A stretch of 64,000 bases of DNA from Lotus japonicus (taxonomy: Eukaryota > Streptophyta > Magnoliopsida > Fabales > Fabaceae), in contig NC_080043.1 of NCBI RefSeq assembly GCF_012489685.1, positions 56,504,289 to 56,568,288 on the forward strand. Direction: 5' to 3'. Below the pieces are notes generated by a model, which did not search any database, was not told where the DNA came from, and saw nothing but the letters and a program-made list of their open reading frames with translations. This document shows, piece by piece, positions 1-12,382 of the stretch (within the stretch, counting starts at the first letter, position 1; every line of letters begins with the position of its first letter). The translations under genes and the position numbers were made by a program.

Positions 1-722
1 GAAAGGATTAGTGTCCTTAATTGAACCTAAGTCAATTGATGAAGCTCTTCAAGACAAGGACTGGATTCTGGCTATGGAAGAAGAACTGAATCAATTTTCC
101 AAGAATGATGTTTGGAGCCTAGTGAAGAAACCTCAAAGCGTTCATGTGATTGGAACCAAATGGGTTTTCAGAAACAAGCTGAATGAGAAATGAGATGTAG
201 TCAGAAACAAGGTAAGGCTAGTTGCTCAAGGCTACAGTCAGAAGGAAGGAATAGACTATACTGAAACGTTTGCCCCAGTAGCAAGACTAGAAGCAATCAG
301 ACTGCTGATCTCTTTCTCAGTGAATCACAACATAATTCTTAATCAGATGGATGTTAAGAGTGCCTTCGTAAATGGTTACATCTCAGAGGAAGTCTATGTT
401 CATCAACCCCCAGGTTTTGAAGATGAGAAGAACCCTGACCATGTTTTCAAATTGATGAAATCTCTCTATGGTCTGAAGCAAGCTCCCAAAGCATGGTATG
501 AGAGACTCAGCTCATTCTTTCTGGAAAATGAGTTTGTAAGGGTGTAAAGTAGATACAACTCTCTTTTGCAAAACTTACAAAGATGATATATTAATTGTGC
601 AAATTTATGTTGATGATATTATATTTGGATCTGCTAATCCATCTCTATGCAAAGAGTTTTCTAAGATGATGCAGACTGAATTTGAAATGAGTATGATGAG
701 AGAACTCAAATATGGACTCAGC
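1..722 (+). pseudogene. Ty1/copia (Sirevirus-like) reverse transcriptase fragment
   Basis: Reverse transcriptase part of a copia polyprotein, which copies element RNA into cDNA in cytoplasmic particles. The reading frame shows the family blocks GTKWVFRNK, LVAQGYSQKEGIDYTETFAP, QMDVKSAFVNG and SLYGLKQAPKAWYERL, then YVDDIIFGSANP near 608-640 with the catalytic Asp pair. The frame is broken by a TGA at 190-192 and by a stop/frameshift at about 545. RNase H is absent: after about 711 the sequence turns into a partial duplication and then LTR. The start lies outside the window. Non-functional relic; family assignment is confident, clade (Sirevirus) is inferred from the attached LTR type. Confidence 0.9.
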
Positions 723-762
723 TCTATGCAAAGAGTTTTCTAAGATGATGCAGGCTGAATTA
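643..762 (+). repeat. 41-bp imperfect direct duplication at a deletion scar
   Basis: A block beginning CTCTATGCAAAGAG at 643-683 recurs at 722-762 with two or three mismatches. The second copy abuts the truncated LTR, so the duplication marks where the rest of pol and the LTR start were lost. Confidence 0.85.
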
Positions 763-1756
763 GAAAAGCTTCAGAAGATCTGAAGTTTATCAAGCTCTGA
801 TATGGACTCAGCTCACTTGAAGTTCTGAAGATCCAGACGTTCTGATAACCCAGATACTTTGAAGGTTCAGATGTTCTGACGATGTAGAAGACTCTGAAGA
901 TCCAGAAGCTGAAAAGTGAAGACTCTGAAGTCCAGAAGCAAACTGGCTCTGAAGACCAAGTACTTCTCCTCTGAGTTCAGAATCAGAAGGTAAAACGGTC
1001 AGAGGATCCATGCTTCCCTCTGACTCTGATCAACAAGCTTCACAAGTTCCAACACGAAGCATTCCTCTAATCAGAAGTCTAAAAGGTTAAAGGTCAAGTC
1101 ACTATCCAAAGTACAAAAGCTAATGTACTATCCTAACGACCTAACCTAACATTCTCAGCCACAGCAGAAGCTGGAAATCCCAGATCTGCCCTCCAACGGT
1201 AGCATTCCCATGCAATGTTCAAACCCTAATCCTTGGAGTATATATAGAGGCTGAAGACTGAAAGATGCGGTTGGAAGAAACTTACACGCACAAGCTATAT
1301 TCAAATCTTCCAAGAATTCTTTCTTCATTGAATTCATTGTGTTTACTACAAGCTTTTCAGAAGCAATTTCTTTGTAAACAATATTTCCTAAACAGTGTTT
1401 AGTTTACCTTTAGGAGATCAAGGTTGATCGGATCCTAGAGAAGACTAAGAGAGTGAATCTTAGTGTGAGCTAAGTCAATGTATTATTAGTCACTTGTAGG
1501 TTTCAAGTGCAGTTGTAACAATTTTCTGATTAGTGAATTGCCTTCATTCTAAGAAGGAAGAAATCACCTTCACGGGTGGACTGGACTAGCATGAGTGATT
1601 CATCAAGTGAACCATGATAAAATCCTTGTGTGCTTTTCTCATCTCTTATCTTAAGCACCTTACTTGTGTCTCGAAAGATTTGCTAAAATCTTAAGGTGGA
1701 AGTTTTATTCTGAAAACGCTATTCAAACCCCCCTTCTACCGTTTTTCATACCTTCA
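763..1756 (+). repeat. 5'-truncated copia LTR, plus orientation
   Basis: Same LTR family as the complete minus-strand copy at 4090-5302. Homology begins at GAAAAGCTTCAG (about 763) and runs to the terminal CTACCGTTTTTCATACCTTCA end at 1756, so roughly the first 220 bases are missing. It contains degenerate TCTGAAG/CCAGAAG repeats and a TATA box (TATATATAG, about 1238-1246) that would be the element promoter. It is probably the 3' LTR belonging to the upstream reverse transcriptase fragment. Confidence 0.8.
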
Positions 1757-2007
1757 GTTTCTTGAACCAGCCTTTAGATTTCGACGCAATGTTGTCTTTT
1801 ACAGTCCAATTCTTGTATTTTCACTCAACATCAATGAAGTTTATTTCCCAGTTCATTACTTTTCTTTGACTGCACTTTTGCCTCCAACGTTTCGTGTAAA
1901 TCAATTTTGTCCCTAAATTTTACTTTTCGTTTGAACTTCTACTTCTGATAGCGTTTTCACCAAAGAACTTCACAATCGCTCTCTTTTATTTGTTTACCAA
2001 ATTCACT
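1757..2007 (+). repeat. Degraded LTR 3' end related to the Tat-element LTR
   Basis: Contains AACCAGCCTTT and a terminal block GTTTACCAAATTCACTAGTA that resemble the 3' end of the LTRs at 21943-22772 and 39661-40489. Heavily diverged and without visible boundaries; no coding potential seen. Confidence 0.35.
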
Positions 2008-3375
2008 AGTAAACAACAATACAATTTTTAATCATATATTGTATGGATATAATCAGAAGTAGCACAAGAAAGAAGGGTTTGAATTGTGCCACCATCTACT
2101 TGGTTTTCCAAACGATTGAAAGCATTATTGCCTCCGTTGGTATCGTTTAGGGCAGCGGATAAGTGAGTACAGAGAAAGAATCAAGGGTCACTAACAATTT
2201 TATCATGGTTCACCCCCAGAACGATAGGGTTACATCCAGTCCTAGGCTATGCCGAAATTTCACAATGCAAGTTTCAAGAACTTCTCCTTACAGGTATTAT
2301 TGTTCATGCGTCTTCAGACATTGTTGAATATTCTTTTACCACTGCCTCTGCAGGCATAACAAGTATTCTTTTGCCACTACTTCTTCAGGCATTATCAAGT
2401 ATTCTTTTGTCACTGTCCCTTCAGGTATTATCAAGTATTCTTAGGAATCCTCCTTACAAGCATTTGCAGAACTTATTCTTACAAAGTATTGTGCAAGACT
2501 TCTCCTCAAACAATCTTTTACAAGATCGTTTACTTATACAATGTTCACTTCTTCTAAGAGTGATGCTAGAAACATTTAGTCCCTGAAACATAAAGTATTG
2601 GGGATAATGTTTGACTCTAAGAGTATACGTTATGTTCTATTACATGAGAGATTAAGTGAAGGATTTGACTCTTAGGAAAATCTTTTCTCCATGTTGAAGC
2701 AGACGGTAAAGATGATCTTTTCTGAATTTTTGGCCAACAAGCTTCCTTGCCATATCTTCAAATCTTCCCTTTATACTTATGAATCTTCTGTAAGATGAAA
2801 GGTAGCCTTTGGAGCGCGTTCTTCACAAAGCTTCTATCCATTGGATCAAACAGTACTTTTGTCAGGAGCATTAAATGCATGGTACTTGTTTAATGAAGAC
2901 CTTTTGATGGAAAGATATAGCATGTCAGCTAGTTGGTAGCATTGGTCTTTTTAATCCATTGGTGTGAAGATATGGTAGGTTGATAGTGACACTGTTGTAC
3001 TTTTACTTTGTGCATTGTACCTTGTCAGACATGTGAACTTGTCTTTCAAGACTTCTTCAAGAAACTATTTTCAGATCTTTTCATTTTGAGCATAAAGTTC
3101 ATTCTTTAGACATTGGAACTTTCTTTCCTTGATAAACCTCTTTCTGATCCTTTCTGCTTCAATCGTTCTTCCTTTCTTCAAATGGTCTTTTTGCTTCGAT
3201 CATTATTCTTTCTTTCTTTTTCTCTATTAGTCATTTGAAACTAGACGATAACCTTTGACCAAACGCTTGGAGCTTCTTCTTAAGAAATGAATTTGTTCAG
3301 ATGAAGCTTTTTCCAGATCAAGGTAGATCATTGTTGGCGTAGTTTACAAGCTTTATTCCATTCCTTGTATGAGGG
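2008..3375. other. Non-coding retroelement-like sequence, no gene seen
   Basis: AT-rich DNA with no convincing reading frame. The motif AAGAAAGAAGGGTTTGAATT near 2066-2085 resembles, in reverse complement, LTR termini of plant retroelements. A 36-bp tandem repeat lies within it. No target-site duplication was found, so the element type is unresolved. Confidence 0.4.
2319..2442. repeat. 36-bp tandem repeat, about 3.5 units
   Basis: Units of the form CATTATCAAGTATTCTTTTG followed by CACTGCCTCTTCAGG-like sequence repeat with a period of 36 at 2319, 2355, 2391 and 2427, diverging by a few bases each. Confidence 0.85.
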
Positions 3376-4084
3376 TGTAAGACCTAGCTCTTAGAATTAG
3401 AGTAATTAAGCAATTCCCGACTCACGCCTAGGATGTTGTGTAAGCGTGAGAGGAACCTTAACAAGTGTTTGATGATTAATCGAGTGGAACCTTATAGACT
3501 ACTCAATATATGTTTGATTATGACACTATAGTCAGTTTGAGTGTTAGCACGAGTCGTTTTCACACCCGACTATGGTTTAGAGTGTCAGAAAAAGGCTAAT
3601 TCCGCTACTAGAGCACTGTTTAAGTCATATTTCAAATCGGCAGGAAAATAAGACCCTTAGGGTATTTTTCTGATGACGTGTGTTCCATCACATAACTTTT
3701 GACTGTAAGCTCGATAGCGTTCACCTTCCGGAAACCCGATAAAGCTAGCCTTTATCTCTGTAGGGACTCAAGCGAGACCCTGAACAAAAGGTTTTTGTGT
3801 TCAGAACTACTATGTATCTTTCCCGTGAAGGAACTTTCCTCAAAAAGTAGTTCTGCAGCAGATTTTGAAGCAGATTGCGTTTAAACTATTTTCTCATTTT
3901 AAATGAACCCTAATTTAGCATAATTACCTTCTACCTCATCAACAGTGAATGGTTAACATATTTTTAAATGCTGGTAAAATGGTACATATGTACTATGCGA
4001 GTTGAGAAGATTACATTGTTCGAAAATCAGTTTCTATGGATGATAACAAATCATGTAGTTTTCCAACATCAAACTTCTGAACAA
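3376..4084 (+). other. Possible gypsy LTR fragment, otherwise no gene
   Basis: Begins TGTAAGACCTAGCTC, a typical start of plant Ty3/gypsy LTRs, and continues to about 3890 with no open frame of note. No matching second copy and no duplication was found, so this is a weak call. From about 3890 to 4084 nothing is recognised. Confidence 0.3.
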
Positions 4085-4089
4085 CATAC

Positions 4090-5302
4090 TGAAGGTATGA
4101 AAAACGGTAGAAAGGGGGGGTTTGAATAACGTTTTCAGTACAAAACTTCCACCTTAAAGATTTTGACAAATCTTTCGAGAACTTAAGTGCTAAAGATAAG
4201 AGATAGAGAAGCACACAAGGATTTTATCCTGGTTCACTTGATAAATCACTCAAGCTACTCCAGTCCACCCGTTAAGGTGATTTCTTCCTTCTTAGAATGA
4301 AGGCAATCCACTAATCAGGTAAGAGTTACAACTGCACTTGAAACCTACAAGTGACTAACAATTACACTGACTTAGCTCACACTAAGATTCACTCTCTTAG
4401 TCTTCTCTAGGATCCGATCAACCTTGATCTCCTAAAGGAACTAAACAAACTGTTTATCAAAGAAATGTTTACAAGAGATTTGCTTCTAAAAAGCTAATAG
4501 TAAACTCAATGAATTTCAGATGAAAGAAAGCTTAGAATATTTTGAATATGTCTTGCGCGTATGTGTTACTTCTTCTCTTCGCCGCTTCTTTCAATCTTCA
4601 GCCTCTATATATACTCCAAGGATTAGGGTTGAGCGTTGCATGGGAAATGCTACCGTTGGAGGGCAGTTCTGGAAAATCCAGCTTCTGCTGTGGCTGAGAA
4701 TGTTAGGTAGGTCGTCAGGAAGGTACACTTGCTTTTGTACTTGGATAGCGACTTGACCTTTTAACCTAGGAGACTTCTGATCAGGGGAATACTTCATATT
4801 GGAACTTGTGAAGCCGGTTGATCAGAGTCAGAGGGAAAGCACAGATCCTCTGACCATTGTATCTTCTGATTCTGAACTCAGAGGGAAGAACATGGCCTTC
4901 AGAGTTTCTTGCTTCTGGACTTCAGAGTTTCCACTATTCAGCTTCTGGATCTTCAGAGTCTTCTACACCATCAGAACATCTGAACCTTCAGTGTTTCTTG
5001 GTTATCAGAACTTCTGGATCTTCAGAGCTTCTAGCGACTGAGTCCACATCAGAGTTTGTATAGCTTCAGAACTTCTGAAGCTTTTCCACTGTTCATACTG
5101 AACATGGTGAATGCAAAAGCGTTGCTTGGGTTACCCTTTATACACAGTGCTTCTGATTTGTGTGAGATTGAGTTGAGGTCAGAGCCTGTAAATAGCACAC
5201 TCAGAAAAACACGTTAGAGTACCACAATTGTTCATATCAAAAGGTTAACTTGTAATCATCAAAACATAGAGTTGTACTACTCGATCAAAACTTGATCTTA
5301 CA
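4090..5302 (-). mobile_element. Solo copia LTR with 5-bp TSD (CATAC)
   Basis: On the minus strand the sequence begins TGTAAGATCAAG (5302) and ends CATACCTTCA (4090), giving TG...CA termini over 1213 bp. It is flanked by CATAC at 4085-4089 and 5303-5307. It is the complete version of the LTR at 763-1756 in opposite orientation, and carries the same TATA element (minus strand, about 4607-4616) and TCTGAAG-rich repeats at about 4850-5100. No internal region remains, so it arose by LTR-LTR recombination. Confidence 0.9.
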
Positions 5303-5459
5303 CATACCATAAAATTAAACTCATCTATTTATTATAATACATGATTTCTGAAATTCGATATATTATACATCATCACTTTATCATCGCTTTATTGTCTCTA
5401 GGGGAAGGATCGGATGAGCAAAGGGAAATGAAGGGACACTACACCAAACTGTGCAAATT

Positions 5460-5760
5460 GCGGCGGTTGTAATGGCCATTTTGCGGCGGTTCTAACCGCC
5501 GCTAAAAGCATCTTGCGGCGGTTGTCAAAGCGCCTCCTTTACAGGCGTCGCAGCGCTTCTTGCGGCGGTTTTCCAAACCGCTGGAACAACCGCTGCAAGT
5601 TACCATTTTGACTTTAGCGGCGGTTGCAACCGCCTCAGATACATACACCTAGGATGCTATGATTTTGTATTCAGCGGCGGTTTGAACCGCCGCACATTGA
5701 ACGTATGGGAATTAGGATTTTAGCCATTAGCGGCGGTTTGAACCGCCGCAGTAAGTTTTA
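5460..5760. repeat. CACTA left subterminal repeats (GCGGCGGTT)
   Basis: Many direct and inverted copies of GCGGCGGTT / AACCGCCGC are spaced over about 300 bp. In En/Spm elements such motifs bind the element-encoded TNPA-type protein. The role here is inferred from position and symmetry with the right end. Confidence 0.85.
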
Positions 5761-5857
5761 TTTTATTTTCTTTTTAATTTTTTTTTGCTGTAATTATATT
5801 TTAAAATAACCCTGCTTTCTAAATAAATTTCAATCATTGATTTTTCATGACAACAAA

Positions 5858-6240
5858 ATAGATAAACATATCAAAATAACATTGCTAATGGGAACAAACT
5901 CTCCCAATTGAGGGTCCAAGGCTAAACAGCCAACACATACAATGCTAAGCATCAGTACTAGTCAATACAAGTTTTATAACAAAAGCAACAACAACCCGTC
6001 AAAGTCTGGAAGTAACATAATGCGATCCTAACACAAAATCCATGACTAAACAAAAATAACAAAACAAAGCATGACTTGAGACTCCAAGAAGCATGGCCTC
6101 CAAGGACAGTACCAGATGCAACAAACCACGCACCAAGCCTTGAGACTCAATCAGGTACCAAAAAATCAAGACAGCATCAAAACACAAGCTGCTCCCTCCC
6201 ATTAGAACATGTTCACCTGGTGAAAATTCATTCATTGAAA
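5858..6240 (-). other. Possible LINE 3'-end fragment within the CACTA element
   Basis: On the minus strand, TTGGGAGAGTTTGTTCCCAT (about 5890-5910) resembles the 3'-terminal motif seen in plant L1-like LINEs. Related motifs occur at about 20895 (minus) and 41845 (plus). No ORF2 domain remains. Weak call. Confidence 0.28.
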
Positions 6241-8462
6241 ACAAACTAAATTAACTTAAATCAAAACATAGGTACAATGACATTAATCAAAACTGTAAGG
6301 AACATAGTTCATCACTTTCCACCAAAATGATAAAGTGACATATTCAATACAATGAACCAATTAAGTTTCAACATTTTAAATCATTTCACAAACCTTACAT
6401 AAAACTATGTAGATGGTCCATTGTTTACAGGTTGATGACTGGCGGATGAAGATCGCCTTTCAGGACCTTCAGCAAGACAAAGAAAAACTGATTTGTCTGC
6501 TTCATTAAGGTCGTTCGCATTACTAAAAATCTAAACATATAGTCATAGAGTTAGAAACATGTATAATTCTAATAAAAATGAATATCCATTTGAATTTGAG
6601 ATTTTTCTTACATGATTATAGAACCAACCAGCAAACTCTTTATGAACCTTTTTGTCTATCTCACTCGCACTTCTTGTAGTCCTTCTTAGTTGCCTCCGCA
6701 CAATATCTCTAAATTTCCTATACATATATAAGTTAGACGACATGTAAAAGGATGATTTAAGTAAGCTATTTGAAGTACTTACTGAAGATATGGATCAACT
6801 ATTGGGCAATTGTTTAGAACATGTCGATGAGCTTGTAGTTTTTCAACGGATGAAAGGGTGAAATATGAATGGCGACCAACTGATTTTCCCACTTTAGGAA
6901 ACAATTCTGCTTCTCGTGTTTTAGGTTGCGTATCAATAGGCTCATCATCAACACGACGTGGTCTATTCCATACGGTCTCAATGTCATCGAGGTACCTTGA
7001 ACAAAATGTTAGGATCTCTTGCATTAGGTAGCCTTCTGCTATAGAGCCTGTAGGTTGTGCCTTGTTGCGCACGTAGGATTTTAACAATCCTAAGTACCTA
7101 ATGATAAGAAACACTTGATAAATATCACGCTGAAAATCATGGAATTAAAAAGAAAAAGAAAATTACTAGTTCATGTTTTACGTTTCTATAGGGTACATCC
7201 ATCGATAATATACAGGACCTCCAAGCTTCGCTTCTTCAACAAGGTGGACAATTAAATGAACCATGACCGTGAAGAACGAAGGGGGGAATAATATCTCCAT
7301 GTTACAAAGAGTGAGCACAATATCATGCTGCAATCGATCTAAATCAGGCACACTCAACACTTTTGAGCATAGTTTCCTAAAGAATGAGCTTAATCCATTC
7401 AAAACTTTTGAGACTTCATTGGGCACTGTTGTCCGCATGGCCAACAGTAGCAATTGCTCCATCAATATATGAAAATCATGGCTTTTTAGCATTCCACTCA
7501 ATCGAAAATTCTCCATATCAATGCACCTAGAAATGTTGCTTGAATAACCATCTGGTACAATGATATTGCTTAAAGTTGTTAAAAATGACTTCTTTCCTTG
7601 ATTAGTCATTGTATAAATAGCTAAAGGATATTTTCCATTCTCATCTGGCCAAAGGTCATGCCTAAAGCCCATCGCTTGAAGGCCTTTTTGAGCTTTCAAG
7701 TGATCTTTTGACTTTCCATCATTTAGCAAGGTAAATAGGATATTTTCGCACACATTCTTTTCGATGTGCATGACATCAAGATTGTGACGCAACTTATTGT
7801 GCTCCCAATATGGAAGTTCAAAAAATATGCTTTTTTTCTTCCATTGTTGAGTGCCGCTTTGTGAGGAATCTCGGTCACCACGAGATCTCTTTCGGTTGCC
7901 AACTCTTTTATCTTTTCTACCAAATACCACATTAATGTTCCAATGATTTATGTCTCGTATCAAGGAATCGACGGTGACCCATAAAACACCATTTTTTACT
8001 GTGCTGAAGGCGGCAAGGGACAGCGTCAAAATTACATGTAGGACAAGCCAATCCTGTGTAGGTGTTCCATCCAGAAAGATTTGAAAGCCCAGGGAAGTCA
8101 CTAATGGTCCACATCAAAGCAGCATACAATTTGAACATCTCACGCTTTGAAGCATCATAAGCATCTACACCATCATTCCATAACTCCTTCAACTCCTTGA
8201 TTAGAGGCTGCAAATAAACATCTATGTCATTCCCTGGTGGTTTTTTACCAGGAATTATCATTGAAAGGATAAAAGACGTCGACTTCATACACACCCATGG
8301 AGGAGTGTTGTAGGGTATGAGAATAACTGGCCAGATGCTATTACTCGCACTCAATACACTATGGGGATTAAAACCATCGGCAGCCAATCCAAGACGAACA
8401 TTTCATGGATCTCCACTAAATGATGTGTTTTTTGTGTCAAACTCCTTCCAAGCGGCGGAATC

Positions 8463-11400
8463 TGTAACACCCCGATTTCGGTGGCGTCACTTTAGTAACC
8501 AAAAGTAAACTTAATGCGGAAAAACGTGAATATTTTTTTCTTTCGATAATAACTAAGACAAGACTGAATTAGATAAAACCCAAATGCGACAAGCAATAAA
8601 GCTAATATGCAATATATATGACGGCCCCCCGCTGTAAATAGCTAGCCACGTCGCGAGTAAACCTCCAGTGACGGGTAAGAGAGTGTAACGCCCGTAGGCA
8701 ATATATACAAACCAAATGAAAAGGGTGAAGTGTCCGCAACACCATCCCTCAAAACTGAGAATGAGCTGGCCCATCGGCCTGAAACAAGATCTCCTATGTC
8801 CAACCAACTCTCTGTGATTCCCGTAAAGAAACCACACAAAAAGCTATAGGTGGGAAACTACCCTGTCCCAAAGAAAACAAATGATGTTCAGAGCTAAGAC
8901 TCTACTCCTACACTAATCCCATCTCGAGGAGCTCACACCAGCACTAAAACCTACATGCTAGCATGATCGTCGTCCGAATTCGAAATCCAGAACGACCTAG
9001 TCTATGTACACCATCCGTCCTCCTCTCGCTACCGCGACGCGCTCCTGTTCCAGCATCCCAACCTAGTTCCCCCCCGAAGGGTGAACCATCATGAACTAGC
9101 CCGCCAAAGACATCTGACAATGGGCGTTTGTCCGCCAAAGCACACACAGAAGACGCGAGGGTCAACTCCAAAGAATTATATAAATAATACCACCGATAGA
9201 TACAGATAAGGAAATAGCCACTTAGGCTTATAGCTAGGGATAACATCCTAGGGTTGCATATTTCTCAATGAACATAAGCGACAGTAAATCACAGTTAACA
9301 TGCCTCAAATAGAATGAACAAGTATCACACACACTCAACAACTAAGTCAGTATGCATGTTGCATGAAATGATATGCAGGTTAACCCAGTCAACCAATATG
9401 CAATCCGGAACGGATGGACATCAAACGGATCAATCCTAGCACCAGCAACGGTGGGACCATTCTGCCCGCGTGCCTCTTACACCAAACATAGGTATGGACA
9501 TCAACCGAGTCAATCCTAGCACCAGCAACGGTGGGACCATTCTGCTCGCGTGCCTCTAGGATGGACATCAACCGGATCAATCCTAGCACCAGCAACGGTG
9601 GGACCATTTCTGCCCGCGTGTCTCTTACACCAAACCAAGGTAGCCAGATCAGCAGTAAACCCGTAGGTCTGCCATTTCGGTCTGCTACTAAGAGTCACCT
9701 AACAGCGCTCTTACGCGGAAATCCTGGTCTTATAACCAATTTTGGAATCCGCCGTGGTCCGGTATCTCGCCGTGTTTAAACCACTTAATGAGTGCATGCA
9801 ATGCAGTGATTAGCCAAACAAGGTCTCCGACCTCACTCGACACGTCGCCACGTGTTCTAGCTAAATTAATGTCTCTAAAAGCTTACCCTAAGGTAAAGTC
9901 GATTCTGCGACAAAAGACACTTCTTCCCAACACACGTAATCCACGATGATCTCCAAATCATCCGACTCATCTCAATCTGATGGTCTCAACTGCTCAACGA
10001 GCACAGAGTATCACACTCTCGGAAACTAACGGTTTCCCGGACTTATCCCCAGGATAGCCCAACAACATCGCTGCTCCAACAGCACCACAACAAACGCTGC
10101 TCCAACAGCACAACCACAACACATACTCAACGCCTCTCAATTTTCTCAACACTCGGATCCGACGACACTTCTCGTTTTCCAAAACTATGATTTGCATCCG
10201 AAGCTTCCTTTCGAGTTTGTTATCATTACTTAAAGATCTAGAGGTTGTTTAATGTCTTATGAGTTTTCTTTTCAAAATAATATCCTTCTAGTCTTATCGC
10301 AAATCCTATCAGTTCTCGGGATCTCCTAATCCCCAAATGACTCCAGAGAATGTCTCGATCCATAAACATCCTAACAAGGCCCGAATCTCATTCGTCCTAT
10401 CAAGCTTTCTCAAAACTCTCAAAATAAAATCGGCATGACCTGCCCACTATTCTCACCGTTCAGAAACTCAGATTTCATTGCATAAGTATAAATAACTCAG
10501 CACAATCAATCAACATGTCATATATCAATATATTAAGCAATAACCACATAGCACTTAGCATATAAGGCATGCACCACACATCCTAAATTACCCAATTAGC
10601 ACTTAGCATGAAGATTCAATCTCAAAAGCATTCAGTAGATTCATCATCTACATTGTCAGCCGAAGCCTCAGAAAACATTTTCCAATCACACACAATCCAG
10701 TGCATAAACAGTAAACAATGTCGAACGTATCGACCCTAAGCATTAACTAGAGATTCAGTGAGAAGCCCTCACCTGTAGGTTCTCCAGAGTTATCGTCTAA
10801 CGCTTCCTCGCAAGCAAAGCCTTGTTCCTCGGGAAACTCTTCAAAAGCACCTTTAGAACAAAACCACAGAAATCAATCAAAATCTATCGAAAACTAAGTT
10901 ATCGATACTTACTAAGGTTACTCGAAGTAATCTATACTCTAAGGTACGATAATCTAGCGCGAAAGACAAGTTTTCGGAAAAGGAAATTTTCCTCCTCCTC
11001 CTCCCCCTATAGGCTCGGCCACTTTAGGTAATTAGGGGACTCGATTTTTCTTCGATCAAACTTGGTTCCTATGCTATCATTAGCCGTAACTAAGGGTATT
11101 CTGAACTCGGAAAAATTATCGGATCAAAAACTGTCGCAGGGGTATTTTGGTCATGATTTTTAACTTAGGATTTTCAAAACTGAAATCCCAAAAATAAAAT
11201 TTGACAGGGACGTCACCAACGACATTTATGACAACTAATCCTACTAGCACTAAGCTAAGGCGATAGTTTTTAGCCTAAAGGTTGAAGCTTTACTCCAAAA
11301 ACTCCAAAAATGGGTATTTAAGGCTAAAATTGATTCCGGCGGAATTCCGGCGACATAACGGAAAATCTAACCCGGCAGAAGTGATCTTGGGCACATAAGG

Positions 11401-12382
11401 AAGAGGTTTAGAATCAGAAATGAAATATTCGGGATAGTTTTGCAAAAACCCATAAACTATCAACTCAGAAAAGTCTACAGAAAAGCTATGGAAAAAGCGA
11501 TCAGAGGTAAGGATTAGCGACTATACCTCGAAACCTTGAAGCAGCAACTAACGGATCAACGATCAAGCAAGTAATGAAGAAAATTCTTCTTCCTTCTTCC
11601 TTGGTGAAGCTCGCGGCCTTGAGGAGAGAAAATGGAGGAGTTTTGTGTTTTTTTCTCACTTGTTTGCTATATATAGAAGATGGAAATTCGCGGGAAAATG
11701 AAAGTTTCGCGAATCTGATTTTTCCGGCGTCATTCTCCGTGAATTCTAAGATATGTTTTGGCAAAAGAATTCCAAAACTAAAAAGATGTCTCCTTGTATT
11801 TTTGGCAACTAATGCATAGTCGGTGTAAAACTATTTTACCCGATAAGTTGCTTTTTGCATCGAATGTCGGAATGGAAAACTTCCTTCTGAAGAAAGATTG
11901 AAATCATCAAGAGAAATGGGTGTACGCGTGTAGAATCTTCATTTGAAGCTCTGAATAGAAAAAGTCTTCATTGTCGGTTGATTCTAGGGTTTTGAAATAC
12001 CAGGGATTCGGTTTCGGCAAACTTCCGATGATTGGAATCGGACGTTCGTAGATCCTAGAGTTTCGCCTCGAAACGATTGTGATATATGGAAAAAGAGAAG
12101 TTCTAACATTTCTCTGAAGATTTTTGGAATTAACTTCCGTCGTGCCTAAAAGTGAAAACTAGCTACATACTAGGGTTTCTGACCTAGGTTTAAGCGTTTA
12201 ACGATCGTGCTATAACTTTTATCGATTCTAATACAATCCTTAAACTTTTCCTGAACTTTCTCCTTCATAAATTTATTTCATTAAATAAACTTTTGTTCAG
12301 GTTTCCCTTCACATTACATCCACCCTAATCGTGAATAAGAAAGTTATTCACTTAGCATAAGCTTAAAAACTTGGGTCTCACA
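8463..12382 (-). mobile_element. Solo Tekay (Ty3/gypsy) LTR, 3.92 kb, TSD GAATC
   Basis: On the minus strand the element starts TGTGAGACCCAAG (12382) and ends GGGGTGTTACA (8463). GAATC flanks it at 8458-8462 and 12383-12387. It aligns throughout with the LTRs at 55302-59341 and 61105-64000, including a TATA box (CTATATATAG, about 11668-11677). No internal region is present. It sits in the CACTA transposase gene. Short reading frames inside it are fragments of the LTR-resident ORF or noise. Confidence 0.95.
9412..9650. repeat. Tandem triplication within solo LTR 1
   Basis: A block containing ATCAATCCTAGCACCAGCAA and GGTGGGACCATT occurs three times in direct orientation (around 9430, 9510 and 9577). 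The corresponding place in the LTR at 32013-35937 has it once (about 32967). It is a local expansion. Confidence 0.88.

Noticed and set aside
780..1000. TCTGAAG/CCAGAAG clusters considered as a CRISPR-like or satellite array
   Set aside because: Irregular spacing, plant context, and presence inside two LTR copies of one copia family explain them.
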